The notes beneath the pieces are model-generated. The model did no database searches. It was not told the origin of the DNA and was given only the letters and a program-made list of their open reading frames with translations. A stretch of DNA of 64,000 nt from CAZPRY01 sp964589175 (lineage in GTDB: Bacteria; Fidelibacterota; UBA2242), in the NCBI GenBank assembly GCA_964589175.1, contig CAZPRY010000006.1, positions 1-64,000 on the forward strand. Reading direction: 5' to 3'. The number at the start of each line of letters is the position of its first letter. Within the stretch, counting starts at the first letter, position 1. Shown here piece after piece: positions 63,344-64,000 of this stretch. The translations under genes were made by a program, and so were the position numbers.

Positions 63344-63689
63344 TCTCTATTCTCCTGATCTTATTCGCCTGCCAATAAAAATCACCAATCCGTTTCCGTC
63401 AAACACCGGTCACCAGTATAGCCGCCTTCTCCCGGGTCGGATTCCGCGATTCACCGGAAAACTGACAGCTGCCGCCTCCCCGGCCTCACAGAGAAGCTTC
63501 TTTTCTCTATATCACAATCGTTTCAATTGAATTTTGCCGGCCCAATGATCGTTGTTCGAATCAATCTTAATTTATTGGGCGAAGGGCTTAATGTCAATGC
63601 AGAAGAAAATCGTCCTTTTACACGCGATAATGTGTAAATTTCGGCCGGATCGCAACGCTGATTTTCTTAACAAAAAGAGTATCTTCGCT

Positions 63690-64000
63690 ATGCAAGCAGA
63701 CCAGCCCTTATTTAAGGGACTCTCTCTGGAGGAGTTAAAAGCGTGGGCCGCCGCACACGGTGAGAAACCCTATCGCGCCCGGCAGCTTTACCAGTGGATG
63801 TATCAGAAATACGCCCTGACATTCGAGGAGATGAGCGATATTTCGCGGCCCCTGCGGGAGCGCCTGGCGGCCGAATACACCTTAAGCACCGTCTCCGTCA
63901 AAGAGATGCAGGTCTCGCAGATCGACCAGTCAAAAAAATTTCTTTTTGAACTGCAGGACGGCAATCACGTGGAAGCTGTTTACATGATGATGGACTCACG
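63690..64000 (+). CDS. rlmN: 23S rRNA (adenine2503-C2)-methyltransferase RlmN, 5' part
   Basis: The first 103 codons of rlmN, cut by the window end. Present are the N-terminal helical domain (LFKGLSLEELKAWAAAHGEKPYRARQLYQWMYQKY) and KFLFELQDGNHVEAVYMMM, which leads to the radical SAM core outside the window. RlmN methylates C2 of A2503 in 23S rRNA and also A37 of some tRNAs. ATG at 63690. No clear ribosome-binding site. Confidence 0.9.
   Translation, partial: MQADQPLFKGLSLEELKAWAAAHGEKPYRARQLYQWMYQKYALTFEEMSDISRPLRERLAAEYTLSTVSVKEMQVSQIDQSKKFLFELQDGNHVEAVYMMMDS

Overview
The window reads as a chromosome fragment from a Gram-negative member of the FCB superphylum, probably an uncultivated candidate phylum near KSB1, Calditrichota or Marinimicrobia. 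The evidence is a C-terminal type A sorting domain containing NYPNPFNPST (900-aa secreted protein), a PorV-like outer-membrane protein, a TonB-dependent receptor with a carboxypeptidase-regulatory-like N-terminus, and TamA/TamB. The exact phylum cannot be fixed from this sequence alone. Most of the window is GC-rich and densely coding. About 0.9-8.8 kb is visibly more AT-rich and looks like an accessory island.

Region 1-8.9 kb (accessory): a hypothetical coiled-coil gene, a degenerate 21-bp tandem array, a REP-associated tyrosine transposase (RAYT) embedded in 84-85 bp palindrome-bounded repeats, a type III restriction-modification pair whose mod gene is interrupted at an A AAA AAG heptamer, and a NYN-domain nuclease. 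Similar 32-39 bp AT-rich repeats lie at both ends.

Region 8.9-13 kb: an acylating aldehyde dehydrogenase with a STAS protein, a Cache sensor that stops at the HAMP boundary, and a metallo-beta-lactamase-fold lipoprotein.

Region 13.4-19 kb (most interesting): a RiPP locus not covered by conventional gene calls. It has a PqqD/RRE (B1-like) protein, a transglutaminase-like leader protease (B2-like), three intact 47-aa precursor peptides plus a fourth decayed copy, an HprK-like kinase, a family-5-type nucleotidyltransferase and a B12-binding radical SAM enzyme. The leaders carry the lasso-type YxxPxL...T motif. The cores are only about 10 residues, lack an acidic residue at ring positions 7-9, and no asparagine-synthetase-like lasso cyclase is present. 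All four copies end in Ser-Thr, a plausible kinase target. I infer a cyclase-less, lasso-derived, phosphorylated or otherwise modified short-peptide system. A frameshifted DsrE-like gene follows.

Region 19-36 kb: glycogen metabolism (GH57 branching enzyme, GlgA), a UgpC/MalK-type ATPase, a kinase-less 7TM-PAS sensor, an SDR, an outer-membrane protein, DUF432-like/MscS, and the tamB-tamA pair. Region 36-42 kb: a cyclophilin, then a translationally coupled four-gene operon (MinD-like ATPase, ECF-S-like/HAMP membrane protein, zinc alcohol dehydrogenase, 843-aa protein of unknown function with a dinucleotide-binding-like C-terminus). Region 42-49 kb: DUF4390-ntrY-ntrX-rlmB operon and two PDZ paralogues. 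Region 49-53 kb: comM, CaCA exchanger, Bax-inhibitor-1, Nif3. Region 53-62 kb: a secretion-related operon read leftwards (TonB-dependent receptor, secreted 669-aa protein, PorV-like protein, sorting-domain protein). Region 62-64 kb: spmAB and the 5' part of rlmN. No rRNA, tRNA or CRISPR array was recognised.
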